Positions 24,401-37,190 of a stretch of DNA of 64,000 nt are shown in pieces (within the stretch, counting starts at the first letter, position 1; every line of letters starts with the position of its first letter). The notes under the pieces were generated by a model. The model ran no database searches and was not told the DNA's origin. It saw only the letters and a list, made by a program, of their open reading frames with translations. The position numbers were made by a program, and so were the translations under genes. The stretch is from Lactarius indigo (lineage: Eukaryota; Basidiomycota; Agaricomycetes; Russulales; Russulaceae): positions 1,364,001 to 1,428,000 of the forward strand of contig JAFKAC010000007.1 in NCBI GenBank assembly GCA_025766275.1. Reading direction: 5' to 3'.

Positions 24401-25459
24401 GAAAACGCTGGTGTACACTCCGGTGACGCGACCCTCGTCCTTCCTCCATTCTCCCTTCCGGAGTCCGACATGGCGCGTCTCAAGGAGATCGCACAGAAGG
24501 TGGCAGCTGGCTTTGACATCTCCGGTCCGTTCAATATGCAGATTATCCGCAAGGCCGTTCCCGAGAGTGAGGCTCAGCTGAGGGTGATCGAGTGCAACTT
24601 GCGCGCGTCGCGCTCGTTCCCATTCGTGAGCAAAGTCCTGGGCCACAATTTCATTGAGACGGCCGCCGCCGCTATCACAGGCGTAAACGTTCCCGAGCCG
24701 GTCGACCTTATGGCTCAAGCACGCGATTACACATCCGTCAAGGTAGCGCAGTTTTCGTGGACGCGCTTGGGTGGTGCGGATCCCTTCCTGGGCGTCGGTG
24801 CGTACTATACCACAAACATCTGGGTTTTAGTGTATCGAATAAGGTTTCTTCAGAGATGGCAAGCACTGGGGAAGTAGCCTCGTTTGGCGCTGATGTCCAC
24901 GAGGCGTATTGGGCTTCCCTGCTCAGCACAACCGGCTTCAAGGTTCCCCGCGAAAAGTCGGGTGTCCTATTAGGCGGCGATGTCAGGACGCCAGAACTGC
25001 GTACGATCGCGATGACACTCTCCAATCTGGGCTTCCGGTTGTATTGCTCGTCATCGGCGGTGGAAGAGTTCCTCAACGACTTGCCATATGTAGCGGCGAA
25101 GCGTATCTTTTTCCCGACGAAGGACAAGCGCAAGCTTCGTGAGGTGTTTGACGAATTTGATATCCAGTGTGTTATTAATCTCGCGCGCAATCGCGGGAAA
25201 TCCGTGACGGATGAGGACTACGTCGCACGACGGTGCGTACCCAATTCCGCTGGTCCCTCGTTTTTGGATGGCGAATCTAACTTCACTTAGGAACGCTGTC
25301 GACTTTGGGCTGCCGTTATTGAACAACCCGCGGACGGCCCAGCTCTTCGTCGACAGCCTTGCCAAAAAATTACCCCAAGGCGGCCTGCGGAAATACAGCG
25401 AAGGCCGGATTCCCTCTGAGGTCAAGTCCTGGCGCGAGTTTATTGGTGTCCGCGGCTAG
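21455..25459 (+). CDS. CPA2: Carbamoyl-phosphate synthase large subunit, arginine pathway, mitochondrial
   Basis: About a dozen exons code for roughly 1170 residues with no frame break. A basic N terminus ([18 protein letters not shown]) is a likely mitochondrial presequence. The two homologous ATP-grasp halves are present: [64 protein letters not shown] and [19 protein letters not shown] in the first; [38 protein letters not shown] and [19 protein letters not shown] in the second. The allosteric domain follows ([17 protein letters not shown]). It makes carbamoyl phosphate for arginine with the glutaminase subunit CPA1. It is a free large subunit, not fused to glutaminase or aspartate transcarbamylase as in the pyrimidine enzyme. 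An intron at 22101-22155 uses a GC donor. Confidence 0.95.
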
Positions 25460-25659
25460 GGGCTTTTGGTTGTTTATACCTTCTGGTCCCGCGATTCGGG
25501 CCAATAAAAAAAAAGGAGCACTACTGCTTCGTCTACCCATAAAATCTATCCGTATGGTAGTACCCTTATCTGCTGCTGTCGCACATCTGTACGAACACAT
25601 CCATCCACGCACACATGTAGATCCCAATCCAAACTTCATTCACCATCTTCGGCACAAAG

Positions 25660-27318
25660 TTAGGGAAGGAGATCCTCTGGCGTACAGAGTTGCTCAGTGG
25701 AGAGATCTACCGGTTTCAAAGCTCTACGTGACAGATCCAAAGTTGTATGCTTTCGATCGACGGCAAACTTTTGAGCTATTGCAGGATCTAGCGTCCGTTC
25801 GATGGCGTCCGCAACAATACGTCCAACCACAGGAAGGAACTATGGTGCGGTAAGCGGGAGAACGCAAAAACGTGACCCCCAATATCTTGCCTTGTAGGCA
25901 TGGCCACTTCCTGAGGTCGCCAAGAATAGACCAGAGTCCGACGGGTAATATCCTATCGTCCAGTCACCATCAGGGGAGTCCGTGTACCTGCAGACAACCT
26001 CCGTCCTTAGCTCGACCTAAACTCTGGTACAGTAGAGATGAGATTCACCAACAGAGCCGAGTAGCGGCAAAGGACTTCTCAGCGAGCTCGGGGTAGACAT
26101 CACGAAGTGAACTGCGCAGACGTCTTACGTTTGACCGCGGTACCCGGAGCCCGTCGTCACCATGAGAGGAAAACGTGCGGGGCGTAGACACCGGTTGGTT
26201 GTCGGCGTCCCCGGGAGGGTAGTACACCACCCCGGAATCGTAAAATGCAAATTTAACGATGCTGTCGTCGTTGGGCTATACGTAAAGCAAATCTAGTAAG
26301 GAAGGTGTCACTACATGTGGAGAGGGCGTACCGGAAATACGTAGAAGTTGGTGTGGAAATCCAACACGACGGGGACGTGCTTGTATCGGGCCGCCTCGTC
26401 GGGGGTAAGTTTGATGGTCGCGACGGTCTGACTTGGCGCACCGATGAGCCATATACATTTCGTGAGGAGTGCCTCCTTTTCCTTACCCAGTCGAGAGGCA
26501 CTTCTCGCGAAGGTCCAGTTCACGGAACGTAGACGCGGTCCACGATCCCGACGCGATTACCACCAAGCGTGCGCTCATCTTAGACCCGTCCACGAGCCGC
26601 ACGCCCGTCGTCGTCCTTCCGTCCTCGCCGCGCACGAGACCCGCGACCGCCTTACCGCCTATGATTCTACCCCCCAGCGCGACCACTCGCGCCATCAGCT
26701 TCTCGACGCCGCGTGCTGCGAACGCCCAGCCGGAGTCAAGATTGATGTACCCGGGCGCACGATCGAGCGAGGCGCCGGTCTGCACGTCGGCCGGGAAGAC
26801 GGCGGCGCGTGCTGCGTCACCTGAGCTGAACTTGATGGTGCGCACGCCGGTGGCGACGTCGTTAGGCGTATGCCTTGGACGAGTAGAGCCGCTCGTCGTC
26901 GTCTGTGCCGCCTAGGACAAGGACGCCACACCTAGCCCGTCAACGTCAAAGGCGAGTCTCCCTAACCCAAAGAAAAGGGCCAAGTCGTGTATTACTCTCT
27001 GTAGCAATCACCCCACTCGTCAGACTTCTTCCATTCTTGGATAGCGTCGCGAGTGAGACGCGTGTAAAATACGTCAGGAGTACGACGTGCGTACGACTTT
27101 TGTTTCTTTTCGTCACAACGGGTATAGATGGGAGAGAGGAAGGCGCTTCGCTCACTCTTGTTGATATCAGTACTTGCTGCATCGGGGGCCGGTAACTTCT
27201 CCGATCGGTCGAGAACGGTGACGTCTGTGTAACCCCTCTGAAGGAGGTGATACGCCGTGGAGATGCCAAAGCAGCCAGCACCAACGATGATAACGCCTTC
27301 GGAGTGTTTAGGGACCAT
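25660..27318 (-). CDS. FAD-dependent amine oxidase (fructosyl amino acid / saccharopine oxidase-like)
   Basis: Start MVPKHSEGVIIVGAGCFGIS carries the Rossmann dinucleotide motif, followed by TDVTVLDRSEKLP, DAASTDINKIVRTSYSDVFY, CGVLVLGGTDDDERLYSSKA, GYINLDSGWAFAARGVEKL, LVVIASGSWTASTF, TVATIKLTPDEA, YPELAEKSFAATRLCWYTD and SGLFLATSGSGHAYKFLPV near the flavin-attachment region. These are marks of the DAO family branch holding fructosyl amino acid oxidase and L-saccharopine oxidase; the substrate cannot be told. There is no peroxisomal SKL end. Two +1 breaks (27076 in a serine codon TC(C/T), 26864 in an alanine codon GC(C/T)) fit unresolved synonymous variants. One intron (25840-25890) is GC-AG. 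The gene converges on CPA2 and diverges from SEM1. Confidence 0.8.
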
Positions 27319-27484
27319 GACTTCACAGATGAACGTTCGATGAATGTCGATGACCTCCAAGTAATTCAGATTGTTGATAAGAAGGATCTAACGGCAATAG
27401 TTAGATTAGATTAGAGCTATGTCACGTGCAGTCGGGGCAGACGTGCCACACACGCGTCCTTCTTCACACAAATCCCCCGCGACA

Positions 27485-27948
27485 ATGTCCTCTACCGCCT
27501 GCTGCGACAACCAAACCGGAAGAGCCCGCAAAGTCAACAGAGCCCTCGAAAGAGGAGGATAGCGTCCCCCATCTCGGCGTGCTAGAGGAAGACGACGAGT
27601 TTGAAGAGTTTCCCGTCCAGGGTGAGCTAGTAACCTTGCGTTGAATGGCCATGGTCCTTGCTGAGCCGGCCGCCTTTCGGAACACAGATTGGGATGACTC
27701 CCAAACCGATCTAGCGCATCTTGGAGGCGTTGCTCCAGGAGCGGGCAAGCCGGATGGAGATAAGCTTTGGGAGGACAATTGGGACGATGATGACATTGAG
27801 GAGGACTTTAGCGTGCAGTTGAGGTAGTGCATGGCGCCAATTGATCATCGTCTTTTCCCCTGTGCTAAATATGCCTTTAATCCTTCACCCTCTGTGTAGA
27901 AGTGAACTTCAAAAAACAGGCAAAGAAGCCGTACCAATGCAGCATTGA
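27485..27948 (+). CDS. SEM1: 26S proteasome / TREX-2 subunit SEM1 (DSS1)
   Basis: This is a small, very acidic protein. It starts MSSTAAATTKPEEPAKSTEP if the extra base at 27500 is treated as a GC(C/T) wobble duplication; otherwise no in-frame ATG is available. Then LGVLEEDDEFEEFPVQ, an intron, DWDDSQTDLAHLGG and KLWEDNWDDDDIEEDFSVQL, the two acidic-aromatic boxes that define DSS1. A last exon (27900-27948) gives SELQKTGKEAVPMQH. DSS1 is an intrinsically disordered subunit of the 19S lid, and also of TREX-2 and BRCA2-type complexes. Its start codon lies 166 bases from that of the divergent FAD oxidase. Confidence 0.93.
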
Positions 27949-28213
27949 AGCTTTACAGTCTTACCCTTTGTACCAAAATAAATCTCTTGCCCCGTCCTCT
28001 ACGCTGAGATAAGGTCACAATGTCTCACTGCAGGTTCTATGTGGAAATAGCGCACGAGTGTGCTCTCATCAATAAGAGTATTGTACAACAATACGCAACA
28101 AGTAGACTGTAACAGCCACAGCGCAAACACCCACTATATGCCCCTCAGTTCCAAAGAAAACATTACTGTATCGTCATTCGTCTCACATACGTAAACCTCG
28201 TCAGATTTCCCAC

Positions 28214-30423
28214 CTAGGCGGCAACGGGCTCCTTAATCTCAACATCCTTTTCGTGGAGTGACCCCTCTGTCCACTCTTCACCCTCCTCCACGAAGCCCAT
28301 CCTCGAGGTATCGTAACCATGCGACTCAAGGTACTCGCGGAATGCCCTGTCCTCCTCCACCAAGCCGTCGTGCGTAAGAGGGCGAATGAAGAAAAAGGTG
28401 ATCAATGCGCTGAGAATCGCAAGGCCGCTACCAATCCAGAACGGCCCGGTGTTGCCACGGTTAGAGTCCGCGCCGCCAAAGTCTGTGTGGACGGGTAAGA
28501 ACGACAAATTCTCCACAACTAAGAGGATGTCACACACCATCAATAATCGCGGGGAAGGCTACACACAGATTCGAATTGTCAAGCACGGAAGAACACATAC
28601 AAGATAAGACATACCCCAAGTGCCCGCGAACGCGCCGATCTTGCCAATTGCAGCAGCGACACCATAGAACTGACCACGCACAGCAGTAGGTCCAGACTTG
28701 GCGGCAAGAAGACCAAGACAATTGCCAGGACCGAGTTCACCAAAGCTCAAAAAGATACCGTAAATCACAGCGAATGCGGCGATGTGCTTCTTCAGCTGGA
28801 CGTAAAGGACCGCTCATAATGAAGCCAACAATTGCCTGCAGGAGCAACCCAGTGATCTTTACATAAAGAACGTCAATCAAAAGTCAGCGTTCGACAGGAG
28901 AAGGGAAGTGCACCATGGTGTACTTTGGGCCAAGGTAATCGACAACGAACGCTCCGCCAATAGTCCCAGGCATGTAGAACAAACTGTAGAGACCTCAATG
29001 ATCAGAGGACATGAGAGAATGATTTTCCTTAGCTTACTTGATGACGGTTGCCCAACCGAAGACAACAGACAACGAAGTGTCACCGCCAGTGATGCTGTGA
29101 AACGATTAGATCGAGCGCACTGTCCAAGGGTACTGACACATACGTATCTACGACCGTCGACGAGTAGATACCAAACTGAGTGAATGAAGTTAGTGGACGT
29201 TAGCGATAAGCCTGTCAAAAATCTCACAGGATACCTGGAAGCTGCCAAATTAGTTCGTCTGTCACCTGCTGATGAGATAACGAATGTACACACGTGATGA
29301 AGTCGTATATGAACCAAGTCAACGAAATCGCCGTAAGACTGACCCAGTAACGTTTAAGCACGAGCCAATACGGGATGCGCGTGTCCCGCATGGAGTTTTT
29401 TCTATAGTGTGTTGGGTTCTGCATATTCAACCGCCATATGAGGACAGCCAGAGCGGGAAAGACCCCCAGCCCGAGAGACAGGCGCCAGACAGCGCGTAAA
29501 TGATCATTGCCGAATCTGTGCGAATCAGGATGAGAAGCTCTCAAGTTGGTGCAGTGAGGTAAGTGCTTACATCCAAAACAGGACGAGCGGCACAAACGAG
29601 GAGATAACGAAACCGAAGTCAATCATGGTGTCTGAGAAAAATCACGTAAGTACCGGGAGACAGCAACGCTAGAGTCGCTTCGCACTTGTAGCCAGGGCAA
29701 ACCATCGATGCCGCGCGTTCTTCGAGATCCCCTCCTCTTCTGACTGTTCCGAAGCCGCAACGGAACCGCAAGGGTACTCCGCGCCAACACCGATACCGAG
29801 CAGGAAACTGTCACCCGGCAATCGAATCAGCCGTGAAGAGAAGTGATATAGACATCGGACTCACCGACAAGCGCAAAGCATGGCAAGCATACCGTTAGCA
29901 CTGTGATGAGCACCACTCGACGCAGCTGAGAGCCCGGAAAACAGGGCAACAATTCCAGTCGCAGCCATCTAATAGGAGATGAGCTCGCCATATGCACCTA
30001 CGGTATCTGAGGACAGAGCGCACCATCCCAAATTTACGGCCAATCTTGTCAGAAATCCAACCGAAGATAAGCATGCCAACGACAGTGCCCGCAAAGGCTA
30101 CGCTAGTTAACGTCTTGCTATAATTATTGTGCTTCACGGCATCAGGATATAAGATTTTTAGGACTTGAATGGTCAATACGACAGTCTTTGGCGATAGAAC
30201 TTGCTAAGAGAAGCTCACTGGTATTGACTTCGCCGCGGAGTTAGTCGGATTTCAGGCTGGTGATAAAAGCTACATACCATTCCCAATAACACCGTTAGCG
30301 TAACCATCAGAGAAAAGGGCAGTGCCCGCACTACAAACACAGAGATGTCAACGAGATGGGGGAGAAACCCAGTAACAATGGTGCATACGCAAAGATCATG
30401 GAAACTTTAGAGAGCCCAACCAT
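28214..30423 (-). CDS. GIT1-like glycerophosphodiester / phosphate transporter (MFS)
   Basis: A many-exon major facilitator protein. Landmarks: [40 protein letters not shown] (the MFS loop 2-3 signature), [77 protein letters not shown] and FIRPLTHDG, ending in an acidic tail. This is the organisation of fungal GIT1-type carriers, which take up glycerophosphoinositol or glycerophosphocholine across the plasma membrane. A 7-base exon (29235-29241) supplies the middle of DFITFQFGIY. A +1 break near 28,804 can be a GG(T/C) wobble. The exact start is uncertain: 30423 is the nearest ATG, but an upstream exon may exist. Confidence 0.82.
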
Positions 30424-31524
30424 GGCTGAAAAGCAGTTGGGTCTATGGGACAACCTGAACGACCAAACCAAGGGAAGAGGCGACGGTTCGATAGTAGGCC
30501 GCAAGAATCGTCAGGCTTTATTAGTTTGCGGCCAGGTACCGCCCCGCGTGAAACAAGTTCTTGCGGGGGAAACGTCGTGATTCATACGCGAGGTTCTTCG
30601 GATGCACTCTAAGATGCTATATTTGTTACCGGTGATACAAAGTTCCAGCAAGCGCATGCGTCAATTCTTGGCACTCCATTGGTTGGTTCGCATTCCGTTA
30701 TCGGCACGTGTGCCCCTCGATCGATTCATGAACAGATCCCCAGTTGACAGAAGTAGTTGGTTATGTACTGGACCAATGACGTTTGGCGCTGGACTCAACA
30801 GTTTTGACAAGCGGGGTTGCCTCGTGCTGGCTTTGGGGACAGAGCAATGTACATTTGGATTCTATGGAGCTACGCCCGTTGTCGAGGCCAAAGAACCGAG
30901 TTCGATTTGAGACAGGTGACCAAGGATCTTAGCGCCTGATGATGCGTGTTATGTTCCGTGGTGGCCTTCTTTTCGATCAAATAGATTTGCCTGTGTTTTT
31001 TTTTCTGTTTCGTAAGTTGATGGTTCTTCTTCTGCATTTGTATGACCGCAGCATGTAGCTGAGACCAGGACGCTGTAGCTATCACTCTGTTTGACATGAT
31101 CAACATCACATGACATTGCTGTTCACCACTTTACCATGCTTCCTGTCTAAGTGTCGATGTGCAGCTTCACTGACAGGCTGCGCGACTACTATGAGATCAG
31201 ATTCTGCCATAAAGCATTGCAGTGTATGTTGTGAACTTCAAGATTTGTCATGGCACGTACATGCATACACAAACATTTGGCCCCCAGTACTGTACCCTCA
31301 CGAAACTAAGAACTACAAGAGGGCGCACATAAGCGCCTGCGGAAGGGAACACGCAGCGAGAAACAATAAGCTAAAGGCGTTGGGCGGGAGGGCGGCCGAA
31401 GTAAAGTAGGGGAAGGTATGAGGTAAGTTGCAGGAGGGTCGGATGTAAGGAGGCTTGCAGGAACAATCATCGTGAAACGAGGTAACGTGAATGTGGGATG
31501 ATGGGCTCAGAGCTGTATCTAGCC
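30424..31524. other. Intergenic region between transporter and CDC42
   Basis: These 1.1 kb hold no recognisable gene. Contents: the transporter promoter side, a run of nine T near 30,997-31,005, and presumably the CDC42 3' UTR at the right end. Confidence 0.4.
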
Positions 31525-32361
<837 letters not shown>

Positions 32362-32878
32362 GGTCTGCAATCTCTCCGAAAATTCTCAATAGATATCACA
32401 GTGTGAGCCTCAAACGAAAATGGGTACGGTGTCAAGGATGTGGTTGATGAGGGAGACGTGGAGAGACAGCTAGCGTCGAAGGGACGTGGTATTCCTGGAC
32501 CTAAGAAAAAGATGGCTGGCGCGAAGGCAACAATGGAACGGAACGTTGGCCCTATATGGTGCGATCTTCCACACCAGTGTTCCAACACGCAGAGTAGAAA
32601 GTGTCGATGCTTACCTTCGATTGTTTTCTCGGAACATCAACTTCATCATATACACCGTCTACAGGCCAACCACTCCCCCCAACGTTCCCTGCATGATTTG
32701 TCCCCAGTCCAGCGCGAGATCACCAAAAGCGACATCTTGGGAGGAGTGACTGGAAGCGAGCCGAGTCACAGTGACCAGGCTGAGGCTCGGTAAGCTGATT
32801 ATGTAAACCGTTGGCACAACCCACCGTCGTTTGGGCTGTGGCTCAGACTCAGAGCCTTCACCATTGACCCCCACCACC
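32362..32878. other. Divergent intergenic region, CDC42 / zinc-finger gene
   Basis: These 517 bases lie between two divergent start codons and should contain both promoters. Reading frames crossing it are not conserved. I see no TATA box of clear position. Confidence 0.4.
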
Positions 32879-35023
32879 ATGCCCTTCGGTCTCGCCATTA
32901 GCACAGAACGCGCAAAGGCACTTGAGGTATTTGCATCTTTCGGAGTGCAAATAGAATCATACATGCTCACTTGTCCCTGCAGAGCGCCATCCAAGATGAG
33001 CTGATTAAACGCGGCTACAGTGCCGAACCAGGTCTATTCACTATTACCTGTCAGGCTTCAAAAAGTGTTGACCAGGAATTTACAGACCCAGTAATGGCAG
33101 AATACATCACAATTATGATCATAAACAATAAGACTCGAGGCACGTTTCAACACAGCTCATGCATGATTTATTTTTGACGAATTATCTTCAGACCAGATAT
33201 CCTCTGAGTTAGAAGATCGTGCGTCCAATATCTCCCTCTTATATGCTGCACTTCGCTCAATTTTTATTCTTTCTTAGTAATTGGGACCGTAGTAGGTACG
33301 CAGTGTGGCTCGTAGCTGGCGTCTTCTTTCTCATGCTGTTTCCAGAGAGGGGCTTCATAGATTGGCTTTTCACAGAGGCTGCCAAAGGCGCGCCTGAGTC
33401 AGAGTTGGGATCCCAAACTCAGACGCAACCCACCGATTCTCAGCCATCGTTACCCGCTACCTCTTTACGGCAAGTCCCTTCCGACGCTCGCCGGAACCCC
33501 CCCAGCGGTCCCAGAAGCAATGCGCCGCTTTACCAGCAAGCCATATCGCAAGCTCTTCCCAATCCATCGCCCACCGCTCAAAAACGAACGGCCTCCGCTC
33601 GTTCGCCTTCTCCGTCTGGACAAAGTCCCAACAAGAGTCGGCGTACAGACCTACCGTCGGGACCGCGCGCCATGCGCGACGCAAGACAAAGTGGTCCCCC
33701 CGGCCCGCGCAGCCTCCTGGAGCGAGTCGGCCCACGTACCCCAGGTATTGGGTTTCCTAGGGGGGACAATATGCAGCAGAATATGCCTGTGCCGGGGGAC
33801 ATGGACTTACAGACTGCTATGGCTGCGGGATTTGTACCGCCTGGCATGAACGGAATGGATATGAATGCCATCGCCGCAGCACAGATGGGTCCGAACCCCC
33901 TTCTACTACAGGAAATGATGATGAATCAGATGGCAATGATGGCCCAAATGGCTTCAAGTCTCGGCATGATGAACCCTGGCCAGTTTGGTGGGTTTCCCAT
34001 GCAACCCGGTGCACAGGATGTGACGATGTACGGTCCTGGTGGTTACAATGGCCCGCCCGTAGCAGGTGGACCAAGCCGAGGTCGAGGCGCCGGGAGGGGT
34101 GGGTTCAGCGGGCGTGGCCGAGGTGGAGCTCCTTCTCATTTACCTGCCCCAGAATCCGCACCACAGGAGCAATCCCCTCCTACTCCTCAGTCAACCGAGG
34201 CTCCTGCACCGAACCCCGCACCAATAGTAGCCCCCACACCCACTCTACCCCAACCCGCGCCGCCGAACTTTGCTGTTCCTGAGCGCCCCCAGTCACCCAC
34301 CCTTTGCAAATTTTCCCTGAAGTGCACGAATCCACACTGTCGGTGGTCCCATCCCTCGCCCGTCGCGACACCCGAGAGTGGTGTCGTACTTACCAATGAG
34401 GCATGTGAGCAAGGGAAGGAGTGTAAGGACAAAGACTGCATCAATGGTCACATTAGCCCTGCGGCCGTGAACCCTGCTCTTGGTATTTGCCTGTTCTTTG
34501 GTTGCTGTCCGTCTGATTCTGATGTGATATCGTTTAGCCGAGCATCAAACAACAACTCCGACAGCAGCCCCTGCGTCGGTCCCTCCTTTTGGCAATGTCT
34601 ATTGTCGCTACGGTGCCGGTTGCACGCGCCGAGATTGTGCTTTCCAACATCCGGCATCCCGTGCCAAGCTTGGGAACGTACGGCCACAGTCTCAAGCTAA
34701 CCCCCTGTCGATTCGGTGCGGGATGCACTCGTGCGACGTGCCCATTCCAGCATCCAGAAGGCCGGGTGCTCCCTTCGACCTTTCATCGTGGACTTTCAAC
34801 GACCACGCCAATAGTGAGCGTGACTGCGCCACAGACAGGGACAATAGGTGCCCCCAGCCCCCACAAGACGGTCATCTTCAACAAAGCCAGTACGGGCAAA
34901 ACTCTGGGTGCGAAAGCACAAGAAATTGAAGATGAAAGGAATCGTACGATCCAGGCTGTCAAAGAAGCCGAGGAGGCCGCCGCGAAAAAAGACAACTCTA
35001 AACGCACGCCCATCGCCGCATAG
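32879..35023 (+). CDS. Nab2/ZC3H14-like CCCH zinc-finger poly(A) RNA-binding protein
   Basis: The N-terminal helical domain (MPFGLAISTERAKALE, SAIQDELIKRGYSAEPDPVM, DQISSELEDLIG, GFIDWLFTEAAKG) matches the PWI-like domain of fungal Nab2. A proline- and serine-rich linker, methionine-rich stretches (MNQMAMMAQMASSLGMM) and an RGG segment (GRGAGRGGFSGRGRGG) follow. At least four C-x5-C-x4-C-x3-H fingers are seen: CKFSLKCTNPHCRWSH, CEQGKECKDKDCINGH, CRYGAGCTRRDCAFQH and CRFGAGCTRATCPFQH. A coiled acidic/basic tail ends TPIAA. Nab2-type proteins bind poly(A), limit tail length and guide mRNA export. An intron with a GC donor (33140-33191) lies in the N-terminal domain. A +1 break at about 34,694-34,705 between fingers fits a CA(A/G) wobble. 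Confidence 0.88.
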
Positions 35024-35414
35024 CCTCTCGAAGCTATTTTGCTTACCCATTGACTTGTGTCCGAATGTGGCGGTCATGGCCTATGTTACTGATTCGTGCA
35101 AACACGTAGCCTCGTATACGTATTATCTCTCCTCTCTCATCCTTGCGCAATCGTTACCCACGAGCTAGTGTTGCTAAATTTACGCATACGCACGGTACTG
35201 TTATTTACAATAGGGCGACTTGGGGGGACAATCTTGTAATAGATGTTTGTTCTGTCTGCGACCCACTTTTGGGCACAGACACTCGCTCGCTCACCTGCAC
35301 ATCTCTGGTGACTCTGAATTACGAAGTTTCTGGAATCCTCGCCAAAATTCGAGAAGCGCTCAGTAGCACTAGCTTAAATAGCGCATTCGAGCCCATGGCC
35401 TTCACCTGAACGCG
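35024..35414. other. Short intergenic region
   Basis: These 391 bases lie between two genes in the same direction. They hold the zinc-finger gene 3' UTR and the acetyltransferase promoter. No conserved frame or RNA element was seen. Confidence 0.4.
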
Positions 35415-36274
35415 ATGTCAGCATATGGTGCTTTCACAGCCCCCAACAGACCAGCCGACTTACTCCCGCCGACCGTCTGGCGGCTGCCAGAACCCTCTGC
35501 GTCCGGCAAACCCGCAGCGCCGTTCCACCGACTGGCGTTACACCATCTGAGGCTGGACGACGCGCGGGCGCTGCCCGGCCTTGTCGAATACACGCATCGG
35601 GTGTTCGCAGCCGAGGTTGAGGAGGGGCGATCGTACCCCCAGGAGGCGCCGCACACGCGCGCCGCTTTCGAGGCATATTTTTGGGCTGCGGACGTGATCG
35701 TCGCCCTCGGCATCAATGACCAGATGGGACCTGACTTGGACGTCGAGGCCGCAGTAGCGCGTGCCGGTCGGAGCTGGGAGGACGCGCTCGTCGGGTTCTA
35801 CTACGTCAAGCCTAATTATCCGGGGCGGTCCTCGCATGTGCGTTGCCCATTTGTGCCTCGGGTGTGCCGTTGATCGGCGTGTTGATGCGACCAAAAAAAA
35901 AAGCACAGATCTGTAACGCAGGCTTCGTGATTCCGCCTCCCCACAGGCAGAATGGCTACGGCAAAACATTGGGGAGATCGTTCTTGCACTATGGTCCCTT
36001 GCTCGGATACAAGGCAAGCGTGTTCAATTTGGTGTATACGAATAATATAGGAAGCATGAGGTGCGTTCGCAGCTGCATAGTAGGATGTTTTGGTGATGTT
36101 ACAACGGAATCTATATCTAGGATATGGGATTCATTAGGCTTCGTCCGTGCAGGCCTCGTTCCCCGTGCAGGGCGATTACGACGCGAGGACGGCACCGGAG
36201 AAGAGTGGTTCGACGCGGTTATTTACTACCGGAGCTTCGTAGATGAGGATGAATGGGCACGCCCAATAGAATAA
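35415..36274 (+). CDS. GNAT N-acetyltransferase, Mpr1-like
   Basis: Three exons give about 240 residues. The GNAT core is visible as EDALVGFYYVKPNYPGRSSH, ICNAGFVIPPPHRQNGYGKT (acetyl-CoA binding R/Q-x-x-G-x-G/A-like loop), LGRSFLHYGPLLGYKASVFN, LVYTNNIGSMRIWDSLGF and RAGLVPRAGRLR. The YAPKLGY...SVFNLVF...N..S.RIW..LGF pattern is that of the fungal Mpr1 family, which acetylates L-azetidine-2-carboxylate and related proline analogues and protects from oxidative stress; the substrate here is inferred only from the family. The first intron contains a run of ten A and uses the acceptor at about 35,908. Frame is intact. The N terminus (SAYGAFTAPNRPADLLPP) is proline rich. Confidence 0.78.
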
Positions 36275-36558
36275 CTGGTGCTTATGACCTGAAGCTGTAG
36301 GGGAGAGAAATGCAGAAAGAAAGACGAAATCACATTGACAACTGTTGTTTCCGCTAGTCTATCTATACTTTTCTCAAAAGCTTCGGGGTCGCGGGGAAAC
36401 AAAAATAATTCAGTTGGGAAAGCGCGCACAAAGGGTGGTGGAATGTCTTGAACAAGATGTCGGAGTAAGAAGCAGGTAGACTAGAAGTACGGTAGATGTA
36501 GCCACTGGAAAGTCCAGGCGAAAGAAGGCGAGACAGTCTTGGAACCATTTGACCTAAT

Positions 36559-37190
36559 TTAGCGTCGCCAGGACCCGACGATGCTCTTCGGAATACGATT
36601 GTGCGGTTCACCAGCTGAAAGAAGGTAGAGAGAAGAAAATGAATGGTACCTTCAATATCGGCCCTCGCTCGAGACAAGTGTGCTACCGAGTCCTTCTCGC
36701 GGTCGAGATCCAGTTGGCTGGCGGCGTTCTCACCGGTTAGAAGGAGTTCCTGTAGGGTATAGCTAGTTGGCATCAATGAAGCAAGGCGCAAATGGCAAGC
36801 CCGGTAGGTGAAAGCGTAGGCAATGGCGCCAACCACAAATAGCTTAACAGACCATTAGTGCCTCTCGCCGTTGGAGTATAGCTGTCCACAGGCCACGGAG
36901 CTCGTCTAAATCTTTTGCATTACCGGTCAACTGGCCCTGCGCGCTGCTGTCCCTGTGGGGTAGAATAACAGTTATACTAGTTCGCATATATGCGCATTGA
37001 GGAAGCACGCCGCATACAGTTGGCCCTGTATCTTGTCCAGCAGCTCGGATAGCGCTGATAACTGTGCGGGAGATATTTTAGGGCTATCATTTGGTGGCAC
37101 CTGACAAGAGCAACGTGCAAACTTTTCGCTCTGGTCTCCCGCATCCCGCATGATCTTGGCATCTCGGATATTGTTCTTCTTCTCTGAAGA
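36559..37190 (-). CDS. Uncharacterised helical protein (tentative)
   Basis: Minus-strand exons read TSVSSEKKNNIRDAKIMRDA, PNDSPKISPAQLSALSELLD, KIQGQLYAACFLNA, an exon with KDLDELRGLWTAILQRREAL, and finally YTLQELLLTGENAASQLDLD, REKDSVAHLSRARADIEAG and the end NRIPKSIVGSWRR. The pieces are hydrophilic, strongly helical and have no hydrophobic span, as in a coiled-coil adaptor subunit. Codon phase joins the last two exons across an intron at about 36,603-36,650. I could not identify a start codon or a family. A small complex subunit is the most I would infer. The gene may extend upstream of 37,190. Confidence 0.35.

Noticed and set aside
25359..25853. Plus-strand reading frame of 164 codons after CPA2
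   Set aside because: It is antisense to the conserved C-terminal exons of the FAD oxidase (LFLATSGSGHAYKFLPV).
26864..27079. Programmed +1 recoding at stop codons (antizyme-like TCC-TGA-C at 27,076)
   Set aside because: Breaks elsewhere do not share a stop codon or a common slippery motif, and four are -1. A wobble-variant artefact explains all of them.
30356..30580. Plus-strand frame [20 protein letters not shown] as a small gene
   Set aside because: It overlaps the first exons of the transporter on the other strand and has no independent support.
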